From assembly GCA_946616535.1 (NCBI GenBank), contig CAMOJA010000011.1, forward strand, positions 1-50,165: a DNA stretch of 50,165 nucleotides, written 5' to 3'. Positions 32,607 through 41,608 of the stretch are shown here, piece by piece (position 1 is the first letter of the stretch; every line of letters begins with the position of its first letter). Made by a program: the position numbers and the translations under genes. This DNA is from an uncultured Bacteroidales bacterium. GTDB taxonomy: Bacteria > Bacteroidota > Bacteroidia > Bacteroidales > Paludibacteraceae. The notes below the pieces were generated by a model. The model was not told the DNA's origin and did no database searches. It saw nothing but the letters and a program-made list of their open reading frames with translations.

Positions 32607-33674
32607 ATGAAAACACATATTTTTACCTTTCTTGCGCTCTTTCTGTGCGCAAGTATTGCGTGGGCAGATGTCGATTCTTCCACCGACTTAAAGACGTATT
32701 ATGCTTCTGCAAATACCACCTCCGGCAATCAGCTTCGTCTGGCTTTGCAGAATATTATTGATGGTCATACGGTTGTTTCCTATGGCGATTTGGGAACAAT
32801 CATGCAGTATTCCGATACGGAAGGAGCGGATGGCCGGCATGTGGTGGATATCTACACCGATTGTAACTTCACCTGTTCCGGTCCTATTACGTGGAAGAGT
32901 TCCGGAGATGTCGGTGCGGGAATGAACCGTGAGCACACGGTGCCGCAGAGTTGGTTTGATAAGAAGTCGCCGATGGTCTCGGACGCTTTTCATATCTATC
33001 CTACGGATTGCAAAGCCAATAACAACCGCTCGTCGTACCTGTATGGCGAGTTCTCGGGCGCAGGCACATCGTATTCGACTTCCAAATGCCGCGAGACAGG
33101 CAAACTCAGTACAGGTACTTCCAATACTATCGCTTCCTATTCCTATAAGGGTCAGACCTATGCGCCGACGGCTACGCATTCCGGCAAGGTCTATGAGCCG
33201 GATGATGAGTATAAAGGCGATCTGGCGCGTTCGTATTTCTACATGGCTACGCGCTATGCCGACGTCTGTGCCAACTGGTCCGGCGGAGCTTTTGGTTCGG
33301 CGAGAAACGGATTGAACACCTATACGGCGGAGCTGATGCTCAAGTGGCATCGCCTGGATCCTGTCTCCGAGAAGGAACTGATCCGAAACGAGGTCATCTA
33401 TGGGAATACTACCTATAACAAGAGCAGCAAGAAGCAGCGCAACCGTAACCCGTTTATCGACTACCCGGAGTTGGTGGAGTATATATGGGGTGATATGCAG
33501 GGTGTGTCGGTTTCGATCGATGCCCTTGATTCGCCGTATGCCAATGAGGCGCCGACGACCGCGTTTGAGCAGGTGTCGGCTACCGAGCGCGCGCAGAAGA
33601 TACTTATCAACGGACAACTCTATATCCTTGTCGGCGAAGAGATGTATAACCTGCAAGGGCAACGAATAAAATAA
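32607..33674 (+). CDS. secreted endonuclease I family nuclease
   Basis: A 355-residue exported DNase. After a signal peptide (MKTHIFTFLALFLCASIAWA) comes the endonuclease I domain: the His-Asn core NREHTVPQSWF near residue 106, SDAFHIYPTD, then LARSYFYMATRYAD, KWHRLDPVSEKE and RNRNPFIDYPELVEYIWG. The last ~27 residues (KILINGQLYILVGEE, MYNLQGQRIK) match the tail type of the neighbouring paralog and of the first gene. It probably digests extracellular DNA for nutrition. The ATG at 32607 is chosen over an upstream one because of the signal peptide. Confidence 0.93.
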   Translation: MKTHIFTFLALFLCASIAWADVDSSTDLKTYYASANTTSGNQLRLALQNIIDGHTVVSYGDLGTIMQYSDTEGADGRHVVDIYTDCNFTCSGPITWKSSGDVGAGMNREHTVPQSWFDKKSPMVSDAFHIYPTDCKANNNRSSYLYGEFSGAGTSYSTSKCRETGKLSTGTSNTIASYSYKGQTYAPTATHSGKVYEPDDEYKGDLARSYFYMATRYADVCANWSGGAFGSARNGLNTYTAELMLKWHRLDPVSEKELIRNEVIYGNTTYNKSSKKQRNRNPFIDYPELVEYIWGDMQGVSVSIDALDSPYANEAPTTAFEQVSATERAQKILINGQLYILVGEEMYNLQGQRIK

Positions 33675-33683
33675 ACCACAATC

Positions 33684-35387
33684 ATGAAAAAACACATTCT
33701 CTCATTATTCATTGCGGTCGTCGCCTTTTGCGGATTAACGCAGGCGAATGTCGTTACCGGGCAGGCCGCTATCCCGGATGGGTACTACAGCGGCGTGGAC
33801 GGCAAGTCGTCCGCTGAGTCGATTCTCGATGCGCTCTTTGCGAAAATCAAAGATCACACGGTCATTGCCTATGGCGCGTTGGAGGATTATTATGAGCAGA
33901 CGGATTTCTATTCCGACACCGTGTGGGATATGTATTCCACTTGTCGCTTCACGATGGACGATGCGAATGGCGCACAGAATACGGTCTGTGACGCTTGGAA
34001 TAAAGAGCACTCGATTCCGCAGTCATGGTTTAACAAGGCGTCGCCTATGAAATCCGACCTCTTCCATGTCTATCCCACCGATGCGCGTGTCAATAATTTC
34101 CGCAGCAACTTGCCGTACGGCGAAGTGGCAGGTGGTAACGGTGCCGGTTTTCCGGATAACTATCAGAACCACGGTCTCGGCAAGAAAGGTTCGAACACTT
34201 TCTCCGGCTATACAGGAACGGTCTTTGAGCCGGCAGATGACTACAAGGGCGATTTCGCGCGCACGTATTTCTATATGGTGGCGCGTTACCGCGATAAGGC
34301 GCTGAATGCTTCCGAAGGAAACGCGGTCTTTACGTCCAACAAGACGAACCTGACCGCTTTTGCCAAGAATCTTTTTTTGAAATGGCATCGTCAGGATCCG
34401 GTCTCGCAGAAAGAGATCGACCGCAACCAGGCGGTCTATGGCATCCAGCATAACCGTAATCCTTTCATCGATTACCCGGAACTCGCGGAGTATATCTGGG
34501 GTAACAGAGTAGGGCAGACCGTTGTTCTGGCTTCCATGACGCCGACCTGCGAAGGCGGTGGAGGGGAAGTAGTGCCGGTTCAGACAGTTAAGCATGGCGT
34601 GACCTGGTCGGTCAACGGCGAAGAGATGCAGACCGATTCCGTTCAGGAGAACCGGAAACCGGCATCCTTGCCGGATGAACCTGCTTCGTGTTCGGAGGAG
34701 AGCCCTGTCTTCATCGGTTGGACCACCGCGCCTGTCGAGGGCACGCAGGACGATGCGCCGGCGGTCATCTATAAGGCTCTCGCGGACTTCCCTGCGGTAA
34801 CGGCTGACGTGACCTATTATGCAGTCTTTGCGCAAGCGGTGATGAGCGAAGAGTCACTCCCGACGACGTATTTCTACGACAAGGATAACACCGAAGGATG
34901 GACCAATAACGCTCCGTGGAAGAACTCCTACTGGCTGCTTGAATCCGGTACATCTATCGTCTCGCCGCAGATTGATCTGGCGCAACTCGATTCGATTGTC
35001 GTGAAGATGCGTACCTACGGCGGCACGCAAAACGACCAACTCGATATCTACGAGGCGGATGGCAAACTGGTTTCCTTGACGGCTACTAAGGGTTCGGCGA
35101 TGACCGAATATACATGGGTCAACAACCTCTCTATCGCCGGTATCTCCACGCTTACTTTCTCTTCCAACTATGGTTCGGGCAAGGGTATCGGCATCCAGTC
35201 GATCAAGATCAAAGCCGGTAGTGCGAGTGAGATCTACGTCCGTTACATCACTTCTTGCGGAGGGGCTAAGGAAGCCATCCAGACCTCTGTCACGACACCT
35301 CGTGCCACCAAGATCTTCCGCAACGGACAACTATACATTGAAATCAATAACAAATTATATAATATTACAGGACAACAAATTTATTAA
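33684..35387 (+). CDS. secreted endonuclease I paralog with C-terminal extension
   Basis: A 567-residue tandem paralog of the preceding gene, 9 bp downstream. The nuclease domain has NKEHSIPQSWF, SDLFHVYPTD, FARTYFYMVARYRD, KWHRQDPVSQKE and HNRNPFIDYPELAEYIWG. A ~280-residue extension follows with an InlB-B-like segment (VKHGVTWSVNGEEMQTDSV, FIGWTTAPVEGTQ) and a jelly-roll-like module (TTYFYDKDNTEGW to IKIKAG). It ends with KIFRNGQLYIEINN and LYNITGQQIY. The extension may bind substrate or the cell surface. Confidence 0.92.
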   Translation: MKKHILSLFIAVVAFCGLTQANVVTGQAAIPDGYYSGVDGKSSAESILDALFAKIKDHTVIAYGALEDYYEQTDFYSDTVWDMYSTCRFTMDDANGAQNTVCDAWNKEHSIPQSWFNKASPMKSDLFHVYPTDARVNNFRSNLPYGEVAGGNGAGFPDNYQNHGLGKKGSNTFSGYTGTVFEPADDYKGDFARTYFYMVARYRDKALNASEGNAVFTSNKTNLTAFAKNLFLKWHRQDPVSQKEIDRNQAVYGIQHNRNPFIDYPELAEYIWGNRVGQTVVLASMTPTCEGGGGEVVPVQTVKHGVTWSVNGEEMQTDSVQENRKPASLPDEPASCSEESPVFIGWTTAPVEGTQDDAPAVIYKALADFPAVTADVTYYAVFAQAVMSEESLPTTYFYDKDNTEGWTNNAPWKNSYWLLESGTSIVSPQIDLAQLDSIVVKMRTYGGTQNDQLDIYEADGKLVSLTATKGSAMTEYTWVNNLSIAGISTLTFSSNYGSGKGIGIQSIKIKAGSASEIYVRYITSCGGAKEAIQTSVTTPRATKIFRNGQLYIEINNKLYNITGQQIY

Positions 35388-35389
35388 TC

Positions 35390-37318
35390 ATGGCAGACAA
35401 CAAAGTAAACATGTTAGCGGATTTTGCTCCGGTCTCCACGCAAGTATGGAAGGACAAGATCATCGCTGACTTGAAAGGTGCCGACTTCGACAAGAAGTTG
35501 GTATGGCGCACGCCGGAAGGATTCAACGTGCAGCCGTTCTACCGCCGTGAGGACCTCAAAGGCCTGAAGACCACCGTCTCTGCGCCCGGTCAGTTCCCTT
35601 ACGTCCGCGGTACGCGTACAAACAACGAATGGGCAATCCGCCAGAACATCTGCGCGTGCAAGAACGCTCGCAAGGCGAATGCGAAAGCGCTGGAGGTGCT
35701 CAACAAAGGTATCACGTCCCTCGGTTTCTGTCTCGACAAAGACAAACTGACGTACAACTTCATCAAAACGCTCCTCAACGGCGTTTATGCACCGGCAGTA
35801 GCCATCAACTTCTCCATCTGCGCCTGCGCAGCGCCGAAGCTGGCGAACATCCTCGTGCGTTACTACGGTCGTATGGGTTATGACACCAAAGGCCTCATCG
35901 GTTCGATCAATGTGGACCCGATCAAGAACATGCTCCTCAAGGGCAAAGCCCTGACCCGTGAGCAGGTGTCGGAGAAGATCGCCGAGACCGTCAAAGCAGC
36001 CAAGTCGCTGCCGGGTTACCGCGTAGTAGGCGTCAACAGCGTCATCCTCAATAACTCCGGCGCTTATGCGGCACAGGAGCTCGCGTACGCTCTCGCTTGG
36101 GGTGCCGAGTACATGACGATGATGACCGAGGCAGGCATCCCGAACTACCGCGCAGCCAACGCTATCCGTTTCAATATGGGTATCGGCGGCAATTATTTCA
36201 TGGAGATTGCTAAGTTCCGCGCAGGCCGTCTGCTGTGGGCAAAGATCGTGGAGGCGTACAAAGACCCGATCTTCACCACCGCTCTCCGCAACGCTGCTAA
36301 GATGAACGTCAGCGCAGAAACGAGCCGTTTCAACATGACTATTTTTGATGCGTATGTGAACCTCCTCCGCACGCAGACCGAGACGATGTCTGCTGCTCTG
36401 GCAGGCGTGGATGAGATCACCGTTACGCCGTTCGATATCACCTACGAGCGTCCGACGGATTTCTCCGAGCGTATCGCCCGTAACCAGCAGCTCTTGCTCA
36501 AGGAAGAGGCACATTTCGATAAGGTCGTTGACCCCGCAGCGGGTTCGTACTACCTCGAGAACCTGACGGCTTCTATCGCTGCCGAGGCATGGAAGCAGTT
36601 CCTCGACATCCAGGAGCGCGGCGGTATGTACCAGCTCGTTGCCGAAGGCAAGGTACAAGAGCACATGGCGGCTAACCTCAAGGCACGTCTCGCTGACGTC
36701 GCTAAACGCAAAGAGGTACTCCTTGGTTCGAACCAGTTCCCGAACTTCACCGAGAAAGCCGGCAAGAAGATCAAAGCCGATGCCGGTGCTTGCAGCAGTA
36801 TTTGTACGTGCAAGACGGATAAGAAACAGGCTGCATGCGGTTGCGGTAGTTCTTGCGAGAACGCGCTGCCGACCTTGCCCGTTGCCCGCGCTGCCGAAGA
36901 GTTCGAGGCGCTACGTTTGGAGACCGAAGCGGCTAAGAAACAGCCGGTTGCGTTCATGCTGACCATCGGTAACCTCGCCATGCGTATTGCGCGTGCGCAG
37001 TTCAGTTGTAACTTCCTCGCGTGCGCAGGATACAAGGTCATCGACAACAACGGTTTTGCTACCATCGCCGAAGGTATCAAGGCAGCCCGCAAGGCGAAAG
37101 CGGACATCATCGTCCTCTGTTCGTCCGACGACGAGTACGCAACCCTCGCGCCGAAGGCATGGAAGAAGCTGCAGGGCAAGAAAGAGCTCTTCATCGTTGC
37201 CGGTGCGCCGGCTTGCATGGAGGACCTCCAGAAGCTCGGCATCACCAACTTCATCCACGTAAGATGCAATGTATTGGAGACGTTAAAAGCTCTCAACTCG
37301 CAGTTACTGAATAAGTGA
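35390..37318 (+). CDS. mutA: methylmalonyl-CoA mutase small subunit
   Basis: A 642-residue small subunit of the heterodimeric B12 mutase that interconverts succinyl- and methylmalonyl-CoA in propionate metabolism. The mutase barrel is recognisable (YVRGTRTNNEWAIRQNI, MGIGGNYFMEIAKFRAGRLLWAKI, DPAAGSYYLE). The C-terminal flavodoxin-like domain lacks the DxHxxG B12 motif, as expected for the non-catalytic subunit. The linker (residues ~467-489) is unusually Cys-rich: six Cys in CSSICTCK and ACGCGSSC. It begins 2 bp after the endonuclease stop. Its partner mutB lies 1.4 kb away. Confidence 0.93.
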   Translation: MADNKVNMLADFAPVSTQVWKDKIIADLKGADFDKKLVWRTPEGFNVQPFYRREDLKGLKTTVSAPGQFPYVRGTRTNNEWAIRQNICACKNARKANAKALEVLNKGITSLGFCLDKDKLTYNFIKTLLNGVYAPAVAINFSICACAAPKLANILVRYYGRMGYDTKGLIGSINVDPIKNMLLKGKALTREQVSEKIAETVKAAKSLPGYRVVGVNSVILNNSGAYAAQELAYALAWGAEYMTMMTEAGIPNYRAANAIRFNMGIGGNYFMEIAKFRAGRLLWAKIVEAYKDPIFTTALRNAAKMNVSAETSRFNMTIFDAYVNLLRTQTETMSAALAGVDEITVTPFDITYERPTDFSERIARNQQLLLKEEAHFDKVVDPAAGSYYLENLTASIAAEAWKQFLDIQERGGMYQLVAEGKVQEHMAANLKARLADVAKRKEVLLGSNQFPNFTEKAGKKIKADAGACSSICTCKTDKKQAACGCGSSCENALPTLPVARAAEEFEALRLETEAAKKQPVAFMLTIGNLAMRIARAQFSCNFLACAGYKVIDNNGFATIAEGIKAARKAKADIIVLCSSDDEYATLAPKAWKKLQGKKELFIVAGAPACMEDLQKLGITNFIHVRCNVLETLKALNSQLLNK

Positions 37319-37362
37319 TCTTTGTAAGAAAAAAACATTAAAAACCCCTTCATACGTCTGTA

Positions 37363-37473
37363 GCGTTTGGCAACGCCTTGAGTGCCCGCCCTGCCAACCT
37401 ATTGGTAAGTAAACTTCCCGTAGCTCGTCAGAGCGAACCCTCACCGCAAAGCGGTAACAGCCGTCCGAAGGAC
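37363..37473. repeat. chain of four mini-hairpins after mutA
   Basis: Four perfect small hairpins follow each other: GCGTT/AACGC (loop TGGC, 37363-37376), GCTC/GAGC (loop GTCA, 37423-37434), ACCGC/GCGGT (loop AAA, 37443-37455) and GTCC/GGAC (loop GAA, 37463-37473). None has a T-run typical of a terminator. The gap holds no other recognisable feature and no cobalamin riboswitch consensus. Confidence 0.6.
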
Positions 37474-37496
37474 ATAAACATACAAAACATTTTGCA

Positions 37497-37940
37497 ATGC
37501 AATACACGTTGAAAAGATTAATGGACACGAAGCCGGAGTTGGCGATGCAGTTGAAACAACGCTGCTATGCTATCAACGGTTGCTGCGCGGCGGTTCACAG
37601 CGAGCTCGGTCCGTTTCTCAACGAGTACATGTATCAGGAGGCGTTGCAGATCCTGCTCAACGAGCAACAGATACCTTACCAGCGTGAGTACTACTTCCAA
37701 GTGGTCTTTCACGGCAAGCCCATACAGCACAAGCACTTCGTCGATTTCCTGATTAATGATGAGGTGATCGTAGAATGCAAAGCGGTAGATAAGTTAGTCG
37801 CAGAACACAGACAACAACTCTGGAACTACATGCGGCTTACGGGCAAGCAAATAGGTATCCTGTACAATTTCGCTCCGCCCATGGATCAATGTGAACACTA
37901 CTTCCTGGACGTGGAAAATGGTCAGATGTTTATGTTTTAA
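37497..37940 (+). CDS. GxxExxY family protein (PDDEXK-like)
   Basis: A 147-residue protein of the GxxExxY family, which has a PD-(D/E)xK nuclease-like fold but no established role. The family motif appears as LGPFLNEYMYQEAL. The nuclease-like core is HFVDFLINDEVIVECKAVDKL, with Asp and ECK in the right places, then a typical GILYNF ending. The start could be 37497 or the ATG at 37521. It is placed between mutA and mutB, which are normally adjacent, so it looks like a later arrival. Confidence 0.85.
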   Translation: MQYTLKRLMDTKPELAMQLKQRCYAINGCCAAVHSELGPFLNEYMYQEALQILLNEQQIPYQREYYFQVVFHGKPIQHKHFVDFLINDEVIVECKAVDKLVAEHRQQLWNYMRLTGKQIGILYNFAPPMDQCEHYFLDVENGQMFMF

Positions 37941-37964
37941 TTATTTAACGATTACGCGTGTAAA

Positions 37965-38486
37965 ATGAATCGACGAATTATTCTTTGCTTATTGCCTCTT
38001 CTGCTAGTGGCTTGTCACGTCCAAATGCCCATGAATAGCAGTCGGTTTGTACAAGATGTACAGAAAGACATGCCATTCCGCGCAGGTACATTAACTATGG
38101 TTCCGAACCATACCAACATCTACTCATTCAGTTATGATGGCATTGTAGATTTGTTGCCTGATTACGAAGTGGACGCAGAAGGCATATGTATGGTGTACAG
38201 GACTACATTCATGTCCACACACGACAAGCAACCGGAGAAATTAATTTGGCGTAATATAGTAATCAATCGGAATGCAAAGCGCGTGCTGTGCATTGATCGT
38301 CTGCTCGCAAATGGCAGAACCATCGGTTATGTCTATGTATTGCAAGCAGAAACGAAGGATTACAGCGGCGAAAACACTTTCCATTGGGATGTAAGCGATC
38401 AGCGATTGATGCTCAATGTAGCAGACGCGCTTGAAGGAATGTCGCATTTATCCATTACACAATTGGAGTTACAACAACAGAAATAA
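37965..38486 (+). CDS. putative lipoprotein of unknown function
   Basis: A 173-residue protein with a short lipoprotein signal (MNRRIILCLLPLLLVAC, lipobox LLVAC with Cys17). The mature part is beta-rich with no motif I recognise. It lies 24 bp after the GxxExxY gene and shares the mutA-mutB insert. The AT-richer codon choice (many ATA, TTA and AAT codons) looks different from the flanking mut genes, in line with acquisition. Confidence 0.7.
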   Translation: MNRRIILCLLPLLLVACHVQMPMNSSRFVQDVQKDMPFRAGTLTMVPNHTNIYSFSYDGIVDLLPDYEVDAEGICMVYRTTFMSTHDKQPEKLIWRNIVINRNAKRVLCIDRLLANGRTIGYVYVLQAETKDYSGENTFHWDVSDQRLMLNVADALEGMSHLSITQLELQQQK

Positions 38487-38506
38487 ATTGTTTTTTATGT
38501 TTATGT

Positions 38507-38627
38507 CTTTTGAATGATTGAACTCGATAGAGAGCGGATTAGGGTGATAGAGCGGCTTGGAAGCTCGCTTACGAAGACGATCTAACAGACTAAGACGTTG
38601 AGCGCAAAGCGCTTAATCATTCAAAAG
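38507..38627. repeat. 13-bp inverted repeat enclosing mini-hairpins upstream of mutB
   Basis: CTTTTGAATGATT at 38507-38519 is perfectly complementary to 38615-38627. Between them lie smaller pairings, including AGCGC/GCGCT with loop AAA (38601-38613) and GCTT/AAGC (38555-38564). As RNA this gives a closed multi-branched structure ahead of mutB (start 38698). No coding capacity is evident. Confidence 0.75.
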
Positions 38628-38697
38628 GGTAAATCTAGGTTTTTTTCTTAAAAACACTCGAATAAGCAAATTATTAACCATTAAAATCAGAACAACA

Positions 38698-40839
38698 ATG
38701 AAACCTGATTTTTCAAAGATTGATATCAAGCAAGTTTCGGCCAGCAAGGTTGTTGGCCCGAACAACGCCGACTGGCAGACGCCCGAGCTCATCGACGTCA
38801 AGCCTATTTATACCAAAGAGGACCTCAAAGGCATGGAGCACCTCGACTACGTGTCCGGTATCCCGCCGTTCCTCCGTGGCCCGTACAGCGCCATGTATCC
38901 TCTCCGTCCTTGGACCATCCGTCAGTACGCCGGATTCTCCACCGCTGAGGAGTCCAACGCCTTCTACCGCCGCAACCTCGCGTCCGGTCAGAAAGGTCTG
39001 TCTGTCGCTTTTGACCTCCCGACCCACCGCGGCTACAACGCCGATAACATGCGTGTGGTAGGTGATGTCGGAAAAGCCGGTGTGTCCATCTGCTCGCTGG
39101 AGGATATGAAAGTCCTCTTCGCCGGTATTCCTCTGAACAAGATGTCCGTCTCCATGACCATGAACGGCGCCGTGCTGCCGATCCTCGCGTTCTATATCAA
39201 CGCCGGACTCGAGCAGGGTGCCAAACTGGAGGAGATGGCAGGTACTATCCAGAACGATATCCTCAAGGAGTTCATGGTGCGTAACACCTATATCTACCCG
39301 CCTAAGTTCTCCATGAAGATCATCGCTGATATCTTCGAATACACCTCGCAGAACATGCCTAAGTTCAACTCTATCTCCATCTCCGGTTACCACATGCAGG
39401 AAGCGGGTGCAACGGCGGATATCGAGTTGGCTTACACGCTTGCCGACGGTATGGAGTACCTCCGCGCAGGTGTCAACGCCGGCATGGATGTGGATACGTT
39501 CGCACCGCGTCTGTCCTTCTTCTGGGCGATCGGTATGAACCATTTCATGGAGATTGCCAAGATGCGTGCAGGACGTATGCTCTGGGCGAAGATCGTCAAG
39601 TCTTTCGGTGCGAAGAACCCGAAATCCATGGCACTCCGTACTCACTGTCAGACCTCCGGTTGGTCGCTCACCGAGCAGGACCCGTTCAACAACGTCGGTC
39701 GTACCTGTATCGAGGCGATGGGAGCTGCACTCGGTCACACCCAGTCGCTCCACACCAACGCACTCGACGAGGCGATTGCCCTGCCGACGGACTTCTCCGC
39801 TCGTATCGCACGTAACACCCAGATATACATCCAGGAAGAGACCAAGATCTGCAAGGAGATTGACCCGTGGGGCGGTTCCTACTATGTAGAGTCGCTCACT
39901 CAGGAACTCATGGAGAAAGCGTGGGCGCATATCCAGGAGATCGAGAAACTCGGCGGTATGGCAGCAGCTATCGAGACCGGTATTCCTAAGATGCGTATCG
40001 AGGAAGCAGCCGCTCGTACACAGGCGCGTATCGACTCCGGCAAACAGAAGATCATCGGTATCAACGAGTATCGTCTGGAGCACGAAGACCCGATTGACAT
40101 CCTCGAGATTGATAACACAGCCGTTCGTGAGCAGCAGGTAGCCCGCCTCGCTGAACTCCGTGCTAACCGTGACGAGAAAGCCGTGCAGGCTGCCCTTGCA
40201 GAGATCACCGAGTCTGTACAGAAATGGGCTGACGGCGGTAAGGGTGAGAACCTCCTCGCACTCGCTGTCAAAGCAGCCGGTCTCCGTGCTTCGCTCGGCG
40301 AGATCTCCGATGCCTGCGAGAAAGTCGTAGGACGTTATAAAGCAACCATCAGAACTATTTCAGGCGTGTACGCTTCAGGTACTAAGAACGACGATAACTT
40401 CCAGGAAGCTTGTCGTCTCACGGCAGAGTTTGCCAAGAAAGAAGGTCGTCAACCCCGTATCATGATTGCTAAGATGGGACAGGACGGCCATGATCGTGGC
40501 GCCAAAGTGGTAGCCACCGGTTATGCCGATTGCGGCTTTGATGTGGATATGGGACCGTTGTTCCAGACTCCGGCAGAGGCAGCTAAACAGGCGGTGGAGA
40601 ACGATGTCCATGTACTGGGTGTCTCCAGCCTCGCGGCAGGTCACAAGACCCTCATCCCGCAGGTCATCGAGGAGCTCAAGAAACTCGGCCGTCCGGATAT
40701 CATGGTCACCGCCGGTGGTGTCATCCCCGCGCAGGACTACGACTTCCTCTACAAAGCCGGTGTTGCCGCCATCTTCGGTCCCGGCACCCCGGTTGCCTAC
40801 TCCGCTAAAGTGGTTATGCAACTTTTAATGAACGAGTAA
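38698..40839 (+). CDS. mutB: methylmalonyl-CoA mutase large (catalytic) subunit
   Basis: A 713-residue catalytic subunit. The TIM-barrel substrate domain shows [29 protein letters not shown] and [19 protein letters not shown]. The C-terminal B12 domain carries the lower-axial His motif in [11 protein letters not shown] and the GVSSLAAGH and TAGGVIP loops. With MutA it supports propionate/succinate metabolism. No -7 box of the usual kind is seen upstream; transcription may come through from the insert or mutA. The stop codon sits in the loop of a perfect hairpin (40828-40847). Confidence 0.96.
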   Translation: MKPDFSKIDIKQVSASKVVGPNNADWQTPELIDVKPIYTKEDLKGMEHLDYVSGIPPFLRGPYSAMYPLRPWTIRQYAGFSTAEESNAFYRRNLASGQKGLSVAFDLPTHRGYNADNMRVVGDVGKAGVSICSLEDMKVLFAGIPLNKMSVSMTMNGAVLPILAFYINAGLEQGAKLEEMAGTIQNDILKEFMVRNTYIYPPKFSMKIIADIFEYTSQNMPKFNSISISGYHMQEAGATADIELAYTLADGMEYLRAGVNAGMDVDTFAPRLSFFWAIGMNHFMEIAKMRAGRMLWAKIVKSFGAKNPKSMALRTHCQTSGWSLTEQDPFNNVGRTCIEAMGAALGHTQSLHTNALDEAIALPTDFSARIARNTQIYIQEETKICKEIDPWGGSYYVESLTQELMEKAWAHIQEIEKLGGMAAAIETGIPKMRIEEAAARTQARIDSGKQKIIGINEYRLEHEDPIDILEIDNTAVREQQVARLAELRANRDEKAVQAALAEITESVQKWADGGKGENLLALAVKAAGLRASLGEISDACEKVVGRYKATIRTISGVYASGTKNDDNFQEACRLTAEFAKKEGRQPRIMIAKMGQDGHDRGAKVVATGYADCGFDVDMGPLFQTPAEAAKQAVENDVHVLGVSSLAAGHKTLIPQVIEELKKLGRPDIMVTAGGVIPAQDYDFLYKAGVAAIFGPGTPVAYSAKVVMQLLMNE

Positions 40840-40888
40840 TCGTTCATGGGGTCCCCGCAAGTAATCGCATCAGCCATGCATGGCTGAT
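40828..40888. repeat. three successive palindromes at the end of mutB
   Basis: First an 8-bp hairpin ATGAACGA/TCGTTCAT with a GTAA loop (40828-40847) containing the mutB TAA stop. Then GGGGTCCCC (40848-40856). Then a perfect 20-bp palindrome centred on CCATGCATGG (40869-40888). The terminator follows directly. Confidence 0.85.
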
Positions 40889-40894
40889 CAAAGA

Positions 40895-40926
40895 GAGAGC
40901 CGCCTTTCCGGGCGGCTCTCTTTTCT
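40895..40926 (+). terminator. rho-independent terminator after mutB
   Basis: A 10-bp GC-rich stem (40895-40904 with 40911-40920), 6-nt loop and the T-rich tail TTTTCTTT. Confidence 0.95.
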
Positions 40927-40952
40927 TTAGAATCCTTTCTTCGCGAACGCGA

Positions 40953-41333
40953 CTACGCGTGCTGCTGATCCCATTCAGCGCCGCAGACGCGCCAGTACCA
41001 TTGTTTCATGGTCTTTGCGCCGTTCGGCTCGTTCTTCTGAGCGATGAAGGTCTGCTGGTCGGTCGTGATCTTCGACAGGTCATGACTGCGCTCCTGGATC
41101 ATCGCTGCCACGCCGATAAAGCGGTTGCGGATCTGGTGCTCACGCTGCGTCAGCGGAGAGGTGCGTTTCACCGGTACACGGAGGTACAGACGGTTGCACT
41201 TGTTAGAGGTCGTTGCCGCGGTTCGGTGCGTCGCGAGCAACATCTTCTCGCAGCTGTGCTGACCGCTCTTACCGGGTTTGGACAATGCGCCGGACACATG
41301 ATCAATTCCGGCTGAATAAGTTACACTTGCCAT
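40953..41333 (-). CDS. small conserved hypothetical protein of the accessory block
   Basis: A 126-residue protein I cannot assign. It has an N-terminal IDHVSGALSK segment, a basic middle with several Cys, and a helical C-terminal half (TSPLTQREHQIRNRFIGVAAMI ... DQQTFIAQK ... KTMKQWYWRVCGAEWDQ). The same order of blocks is visible in the 41720 protein. I have a general impression of such small proteins in Bacteroidales phage-like loci, unverified. It lies 58 bp after the smalltalk-like gene on the same strand. Confidence 0.7.
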   Translation of the reverse strand: MASVTYSAGIDHVSGALSKPGKSGQHSCEKMLLATHRTAATTSNKCNRLYLRVPVKRTSPLTQREHQIRNRFIGVAAMIQERSHDLSKITTDQQTFIAQKNEPNGAKTMKQWYWRVCGAEWDQQHA

Positions 41334-41390
41334 AATAATTAAAGTTTTTTAGGTTTGATTGAACAATAGGTTTGATTTCGATTTACTCTC

Positions 41391-41591
41391 TTAATACTTC
41401 CGTGAGCCGTCATAGCTCTCTACGGTCTTAGTCTGGATGACGACGGAGGTGTCGCCTTTCTGCCATGCCTCGCTTCGCGTGGTAACGGTCCGGGTGACGT
41501 TGCAGGAACTCAGTCCCAAGCCCGCCGCCAATGCCGTCAACGCCGCAATCAGCACGGAGATCACGATTTTGATAATCTCTTTCTTAGTCAT
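41391..41591 (-). CDS. small smalltalk-like membrane/lipoprotein
   Basis: A 66-residue protein with an N-terminal hydrophobic segment (IVISVLIAALTALAAGLG) ending in a lipobox-like GLSSC. The tail is polar (TRTVTTRSEAWQKGDTSVVIQTKTVES). It resembles the very short smalltalk-type proteins of Bacteroidales, which often sit in phage-like or amidase loci, but is longer. Function is unknown. Confidence 0.7.
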   Translation of the reverse strand: MTKKEIIKIVISVLIAALTALAAGLGLSSCNVTRTVTTRSEAWQKGDTSVVIQTKTVESYDGSRKY

Positions 41592-41608
41592 AATTTTATT
41601 TTTTTTTC

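Noticed and set aside
35414..36664. Long antisense ORF opposite mutA
   Set aside because: Same reasoning; it is a shadow of the mutA codon pattern.
37319..37496. Cobalamin riboswitch near the methylmalonyl-CoA mutase genes
   Set aside because: The gene needs B12, but no B12-box consensus or the usual core could be found; only small independent hairpins are present.
37325..38650. Transposon terminal inverted repeats around the mutA-mutB insert
   Set aside because: The 12-bp pair is mostly homopolymer A/T and no target-site duplication is visible, so it is mentioned only as supporting context, not annotated as an element.
38713..40083. Long antisense ORF (456 codons) opposite mutB
   Set aside because: It mirrors a strongly conserved mutase reading frame, is rich in His/Arg/Asp typical of reverse-complement shadows, and has no promoter or start context.
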